Assembly: GCA_902809935.1 (NCBI GenBank)
Contig: LR778134.1
Coordinates: forward strand, 124,001-188,000
Direction: 5' to 3'
Source of the DNA: Ruminococcaceae bacterium BL-4
GTDB lineage: Bacteria > Bacillota > Clostridia > Oscillospirales > Acutalibacteraceae
Length of the DNA stretch: 64,000 nucleotides
The notes under the pieces were generated by a model. The model searched no databases, was not told the origin of the DNA, and was given only the letters and a program-made list of their open reading frames with translations. A program made the translations under genes and the position numbers. Shown one piece after another: positions 59,966 through 64,000 of the stretch; position 1 is the first letter of the stretch, and the number at the start of each line of letters is the position of its first letter.

Positions 59966-61045
59966 TTACCTCGCAGATTGATATTTAGAAGCTTGACATG
60001 CTTTTTTTAAGCTTTCTGTAAAAGGCGGACGGCAAATTCCGCTTTCTGTTACAATCGCAGTAATCAGCGTATGATCCGTCACATCAAACGCTGGGTTATA
60101 GCATTTTACATGTTCCGGCGCCATCGGTTCCCGATACCACTTTTCACGGATTTCTTCCGGATCGCGCAGTTCAATTTGAATATCATCTCCGCTCTTACAG
60201 GAAAGATCGACTGTAGAAGTAGGCCCGAGTACATAAAAAGGAATGCCATAGTGCTTTGCAAGGATTGCCACTCCGCTTGTTCCAATTTTATTAGCGGCAT
60301 CTCCATTTGCTGCGACTCGGTCACAACCGACAAAGCAGGCGTTTACCCAACCGTTTTTCATCACCAGAGAAGCCATATTATCACAGATCAGCGTCACATC
60401 AATGTTAGCTTTCTGCAGTTCGTAACTTGTAAGCCTAGCTCCCTGCAAAAGAGGTCTTGTCTCGTCCGAAAAAACGCGAAAATTTCTGCCCCTCTCTTTT
60501 GCGAGGAGCATCGGTCCCAACGCCGTCCCATAAAGGGAAGTTGCCAGGGGCCCCGCATTACAATGAGTTAGAAGGCCGTCTCCCTCTTTAAAAAGCGACA
60601 GTCCATATTCCGAAATAGAACGGCACATATCGATATCTTCCTGCTGAATCACATGAGCCTCTTTCCCTAATATGACAATGATTTCAGCAATCGATTTTTC
60701 CTGATTCTTTTCTGCAGCCTTCTCCATTCGCTTAATTGCCCAACTCAGATTAACCGCTGTTGGCCGCGAGGAGTTAAGATACGAACCAAATTCACAAAGC
60801 TTTTGATAAAATGCAGAAAAGGAATCCGCGTGGATTGTCTTAGAGAGAACATAAAGTGCATATCCCGCAAAAATTCCAATCGCCGGAGCCCCCCGAACAC
60901 GAAGCTTTTGGATTGCTTCATAGCATGATTCCGGTGTTGAAAGCGTTAAAAAGCGAGTCTCATTGGGCAAAATGCTCTGATCTAAGATTACCACTGCCGT
61001 TTCCGATGCATTCAGTGCAACATTCTCCGGATACTGAACTTTCAT
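59966..61045 (-). CDS. mtnA: S-methyl-5-thioribose-1-phosphate isomerase (MtnA)
   Basis: MtnA isomerises methylthioribose 1-phosphate (or 5-deoxyribose 1-phosphate) to the ribulose form. The 359-aa enzyme has [15 protein letters not shown], the catalytic Cys in [19 protein letters not shown] and the Asp in [22 protein letters not shown] 61045 has a GGGAGG SD; the longer frame is not needed. It lies between pnp and mtaD. Confidence 0.96.
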   Translation of the reverse strand: MKVQYPENVALNASETAVVILDQSILPNETRFLTLSTPESCYEAIQKLRVRGAPAIGIFAGYALYVLSKTIHADSFSAFYQKLCEFGSYLNSSRPTAVNLSWAIKRMEKAAEKNQEKSIAEIIVILGKEAHVIQQEDIDMCRSISEYGLSLFKEGDGLLTHCNAGPLATSLYGTALGPMLLAKERGRNFRVFSDETRPLLQGARLTSYELQKANIDVTLICDNMASLVMKNGWVNACFVGCDRVAANGDAANKIGTSGVAILAKHYGIPFYVLGPTSTVDLSCKSGDDIQIELRDPEEIREKWYREPMAPEHVKCYNPAFDVTDHTLITAIVTESGICRPPFTESLKKACQASKYQSAR

Positions 61046-61059
61046 TTTTTCTCCTCCCA

Positions 61060-61899
61060 TTATTTCTGCAAAACAGTCTCTCCCATAGCAATAATCCCGG
61101 CCGTCACCAATTTTCGAAACCGGGGCGCCGCAATTTTAGCGGCCTCTCCTACTTCTTGATGAGAAAGCGGATGGTCTCCGATTCCACATCCAAGATTCGA
61201 GATAAACGAAATTCCGCAGATCTTCATTCCCATATGATTGGCAGCAACTGCCTCACAAGCAGTACTCATTCCAACCGCATCTGCACCCAAAACACGTGCC
61301 ATACGAACCTCCGCTGGACTCTCAAAATTGGGGCCGGTAAACTGAAGGTAAGTTCCTTCCCGAATCGAAATTTCAAGATTTTCGGCTTCTTTTTTCAGGA
61401 GCTCCTGTAAATCCCGGTCGTAAACTTCGCTCATATCAGGGAAACGGGGACCTAGCTCGTCCGGATTCTTCCCAATCAGCGGAGACGGCACAAAATCCGA
61501 AATCTGATCTTTAATCAGCATAAAATCACCCGCATGAAAGTCCGGATTCACGCTGCCCGCAGCATTCGTTAAAAATAAGATTTCTGCCCCGAGTCTTCTC
61601 ATCAGGCGTGTCGGCAGCACTACGTCCTGCATAGAATATCCTTCATAATAATGAACTCTTCCCTGCATCATCACGACGGGGACTTTTCCAATATGAGCAA
61701 ATAAAAACCGTCCTTTATGCCCGGGAACGGTAGACACCGGAAACCCCTCGATCTCATGATAGTCGATTGTTCCCTCCACCTTTACATAATCTCCATAATC
61801 ACCTAATCCGGAACCAAGAATCAAAGCTACTTTGGGAACAAACGGAATTTTATTTTTTACACTTTGAAAACAGCGTTCCAATTTTTCAGAAACAGTCAT
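61060..61899 (-). CDS. punA: Purine-nucleoside phosphorylase (PNP/MTAP family)
   Basis: This 279-aa trimeric-type PNP uses phosphate to split purine nucleosides. Motifs: [14 protein letters not shown], the phosphate site [46 protein letters not shown]. The Asn in [12 protein letters not shown] is the residue that selects 6-oxopurines; MTA phosphorylases have Asp there. This fits acting after deamination by MtaD. It is first in the pnp-mtnA-mtaD operon. Inosine/guanosine salvage is an alternative role. Confidence 0.93.
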   Translation of the reverse strand: MTVSEKLERCFQSVKNKIPFVPKVALILGSGLGDYGDYVKVEGTIDYHEIEGFPVSTVPGHKGRFLFAHIGKVPVVMMQGRVHYYEGYSMQDVVLPTRLMRRLGAEILFLTNAAGSVNPDFHAGDFMLIKDQISDFVPSPLIGKNPDELGPRFPDMSEVYDRDLQELLKKEAENLEISIREGTYLQFTGPNFESPAEVRMARVLGADAVGMSTACEAVAANHMGMKICGISFISNLGCGIGDHPLSHQEVGEAAKIAAPRFRKLVTAGIIAMGETVLQK

Positions 61900-61967
61900 T
61901 ACAAAAATTCATCCTTTCACGCAAAAATATGCGGCTTTTTCTTAGAAAGAAATTTTCTCTCTTGTCC

Positions 61968-61996
61968 TTGTTTTTTGCAAGCAGATTTTTTATACT
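61968..61996 (+). promoter_or_regulatory. Promoter of the class II aldolase gene
   Basis: -35 TTGTTT (61968-61973), 17-base spacer, -10 TATACT (61991-61996). It lies in the 132-base divergent region with pnp. Confidence 0.6.
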
Positions 61997-62031
61997 GATA
62001 AAAGAGTTTATCATAAAAAAGAGGTTTTATC

Positions 62032-62682
62032 ATGTACCCTTATCGAAAAGCATTAATTGAGGCCGGAAAAACGCTCCTTCATTCCGGATTAACGGTGGAA
62101 ACATGGGGGAATTTGAGTCTCCGTAATCCGGAAAGCGGTCTCATTTATTTAACTCCAAGCGGAATGGATTATGAAACCTGCACAGAAGAAGATATTGTTG
62201 TGCTTTTTCCGGATGGCAGAATTTCTTCCGGGACTAGAAAACCTTCCGTCGAAAAGGATCTGCATCTCGCAATTTATCGCACCCGACCAAAAATCAATGC
62301 GATTATTCATACGCATCCGATTTATTCGACGATTTTTTCTTGTATTGGAGAACCAATTCCGCTTTTTCTTGACGAAGCCGCGCAGGCACTCAGTACCCCA
62401 GTAAAAGTATGTCCTTATGCGCTGCCGGGAAGTAAAGAACTCGCTAAAGCTTGCGCAAGCGCGCTCTCTCATGGAGAAAACGCCTGCCTTCTAAAATCAC
62501 ACGGTGCAGTCTGCATTGGCCGCACACAGAAAGAAGCATTCAAAACAGCCAAAGTCCTCGAAATGACAGCTGAAATCTATTGGCGTATCCGTGCAATCGG
62601 AAAAATGCCAGATCCACTCAGCCCCAAAGCCATTGCTTATATGCGCGATTTTGCACTTCATCGTTATGGACAGGAAAAGTGA
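62032..62682 (+). CDS. Class II aldolase/adducin family protein (deoxyribulose-1-phosphate aldolase candidate)
   Basis: This 216-aa zinc aldolase shows GLTVETWGNLSLR, PSGMDYE, the acid/base Glu region KPSVEKDLHLAIY, and zinc His pairs HTHPIYS and HGAVCIG. The family contains L-fuculose-phosphate aldolase and Ald2. With MtaD, PNP and MtnA next to it, it is expected to split 5-deoxyribulose 1-phosphate or methylthioribulose 1-phosphate to DHAP plus an aldehyde. Other substrates such as fuculose 1-phosphate are possible. It is divergent from the pnp operon. Confidence 0.88.
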   Translation: MYPYRKALIEAGKTLLHSGLTVETWGNLSLRNPESGLIYLTPSGMDYETCTEEDIVVLFPDGRISSGTRKPSVEKDLHLAIYRTRPKINAIIHTHPIYSTIFSCIGEPIPLFLDEAAQALSTPVKVCPYALPGSKELAKACASALSHGENACLLKSHGAVCIGRTQKEAFKTAKVLEMTAEIYWRIRAIGKMPDPLSPKAIAYMRDFALHRYGQEK

Positions 62683-62689
62683 AAAGTTT

Positions 62690-64000
62690 TTAGCCGGCTT
62701 TTTTTGATGGTTCCATAATCGTACCCAATTTTAATTCTTTGATTGTCTTCCCACAGACCGGGATTGCCAACAATGCTGTACAAAAGTCGGAAGCCGGTTG
62801 ACAAATCTGGATTCCAAAAAGGCCAAAATGCGGTACTAGAATTGCCAGAAGCGGAAGGAAAAACAATCCCTGACGGGCAAGTGCCATAATCGTTGCACGC
62901 ACAGATTGACCGATAACCTGCTGCATCATATTACCTAAAGAAATCCATGATAGAAGCGGCAAGGCAACACATTGTGCCTTAAGAGCCAGCGCTCCGATTT
63001 CGATAACCTGCGGATCATCTCTCCGAAACAGCATCACAATCTGCGGTGCCAAAGCAAAACACAAAACACTAAGGCAGAGCATGATAATGGTGCCAATCCG
63101 CACACAGAACCAAAAGCCTTTTAAAACTCTATCAAATCGCTTTGCACCATAATTAAACCCGCAAACCGGCTGAAATCCTTGGCCGAAACCAATAACGGCT
63201 GAGCCGGTAAAGTTTGAAATACGCATAACAATGGACATAGCAGCGATTGCTGCATCTCCATAGGTACCAGCCGCAAAATTAAGACAGATTGTTGCAATAC
63301 TTGCAAGGATTTGACGACAAAGGGATGGAAATCCGCCTTGAAAGATACCATTCAGATATTTGGCATTGGGGGTAAATTTATGAAAATGGATCCGCAGATT
63401 TCCCTTTTGAAAAGTTCCTGCTACCAAAAGTGCGCAGCTGACCGCCTGACTCAACATCGTCGCAAATCCCGCTCCTCCGATTCCCATATGGAATACAAAA
63501 ATACAAAGCGGATCAAGAGCCACATTCAAGACTCCGCCGGTCATGATCCCAATCATGGAATAAAGTGCGCGTCCTTGAAAGCGCAGCTGATTATTTAGGG
63601 TAAGAGAAGCTACCATCCAAGGTGTACCAATCAAAATATACTGCAAATACTCGCAGGCATACGGAAGAATGGTTTCGGTAGAGCCAAGCGCCCATGCAAG
63701 CGGTTTTAAAAAAATGAGTCCTAATGTCCCGACCATCGCTCCGCAGATTGCTGCGGAAAAAACGCCGGTTGTCACCATTCTAGACGCATCCTCAAAGTCT
63801 TTTGCTCCAAGCCGTCTGGAAATATAGCTACCCGAACCCTGTCCGAAGAAAAATCCCAGCGCCTGAATAATCGCCATCATTGAAAATGCGACTCCGACAG
63901 CTCCCGTTGCGCTGGTTCCAATCTGTCCTACAAAATAGGTATCAGCCATATTATAGACACTTGTAACCAGCATACTGCAAATTGTCGGTATTGCTAATTT
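62690..64000 (-). CDS. MATE family multidrug/cation efflux protein (5' end outside window)
   Basis: The frame is open to the edge at 64000 (reading ...KLAIPTICSMLVTSVYNMADTYFVGQ), so the start is outside the window. At least 436 residues are present with about 12 helices. Family motifs include NMADTYFVGQIG, FFFGQGSGSYISRRLGA and GFGQGFQPVCGFNYGAKR. It exports cationic drugs or flavin-like compounds with Na+ or H+. Stop at 62690-62692. It converges with the aldolase gene; no clear terminator in the 7-base gap. Confidence 0.92.
   Translation of the reverse strand, partial: KLAIPTICSMLVTSVYNMADTYFVGQIGTSATGAVGVAFSMMAIIQALGFFFGQGSGSYISRRLGAKDFEDASRMVTTGVFSAAICGAMVGTLGLIFLKPLAWALGSTETILPYACEYLQYILIGTPWMVASLTLNNQLRFQGRALYSMIGIMTGGVLNVALDPLCIFVFHMGIGGAGFATMLSQAVSCALLVAGTFQKGNLRIHFHKFTPNAKYLNGIFQGGFPSLCRQILASIATICLNFAAGTYGDAAIAAMSIVMRISNFTGSAVIGFGQGFQPVCGFNYGAKRFDRVLKGFWFCVRIGTIIMLCLSVLCFALAPQIVMLFRRDDPQVIEIGALALKAQCVALPLLSWISLGNMMQQVIGQSVRATIMALARQGLFFLPLLAILVPHFGLFGIQICQPASDFCTALLAIPVCGKTIKELKLGTIMEPSKKAG

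Noticed and set aside
1-64000. CRISPR arrays, IS elements, T-box leaders and replication origins.
   Set aside because: No regularly spaced repeats, transposase genes, GGTGG-type T-box motifs or DnaA-box clusters were seen.

Overview
The window looks like chromosome of a spore-forming, low-to-mid GC Clostridia, most likely of the Oscillospirales (Ruminococcaceae/Oscillospiraceae) type. The evidence is a SpoVD-type dcw cluster, the sporulation genes yqfC, yqfD, ylbJ and cotJC, Firmicutes-style Shine-Dalgarno (SD) sites and several Firmicutes riboswitches. Most genes are on the minus strand in long housekeeping operons. No CRISPR array, IS element or rRNA was seen. One tRNA, Arg(CCG), is present.

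Layout. 1-2.2 kb: a large serine recombinase gene runs directly into the 3' part of a cotJC-type manganese-catalase/spore-coat gene whose 5' end is missing. This is the arrangement expected at one edge of a developmentally excised, skin-like element. 2.3-4.8 kb: a GNAT acetyltransferase, two divergent cytidylate-kinase-like paralogues and a 32-aa membrane protein. 4.8-7.8 kb: a coenzyme A locus (ECF pantothenate S component, CoaX, CoaBC). 7.9-13.7 kb: a DUF1540 protein, a sirtuin, a GyrI-like protein, HtpG under a CIRCE operator, a CDF transporter and an orphan fumarase beta subunit. 13.8-25.8 kb: a reduced dcw cluster read mraZ-rsmH-ftsL-spoVD-mraY-ftsW-murG-murA-ftsQ, then ftsZ. It has MraZ boxes at its promoter and lacks murB-F and ftsA. 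26-27 kb: a MerR regulator with its own 19-bp-spacer promoter. 27-31 kb: rsmD-coaD-coiled coil, uvrC, and a frameshifted ptsH. 31-42.9 kb: ylxM-ffh-rpsP-khpA-rimM-trmD, then yqfC-yqfD-phoH-ybeY-dgkA-era-yqzL-recO-mutS2. 43-46.3 kb: ylbJ, two small proteins, niaR, niaX with a NiaR-like operator, and yjdF behind a structured leader. 46.3-49.5 kb: pflA-pflB behind a ZTP riboswitch. 49.6-52 kb: tRNA-Arg, a VOC protein and a PAS-GGDEF diguanylate cyclase. 52.3-57.3 kb: a compact type IV pilus-like operon with a lipoprotein transglutaminase, PilC, four small pilin-like or membrane proteins and PilT. 57.5-58.6 kb: a probable non-coding transcript, then a THF riboswitch and folT. 58.7-62.7 kb: mtaD, mtnA, a purine nucleoside phosphorylase and a divergent class II aldolase, together a complete candidate DHAP shunt for 5'-deoxyadenosine/methylthioadenosine. 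The window ends inside a MATE transporter.

How it fits together. Vitamin and cofactor uptake recurs: pantothenate, niacin and folate ECF S components each sit beside the matching enzyme, regulator or riboswitch. Glycyl-radical metabolism (PflA makes 5'-deoxyadenosine) is matched by the salvage cluster that could recycle that by-product. The strongest candidates for new biology are the interrupted cotJC, the minimal pilus operon whose first gene appears to start at ATT, the unexplained transcript downstream of pilT, and the deaminase-first DHAP shunt. All functional statements rest on reading the sequence and recalled family motifs; no searches were run.
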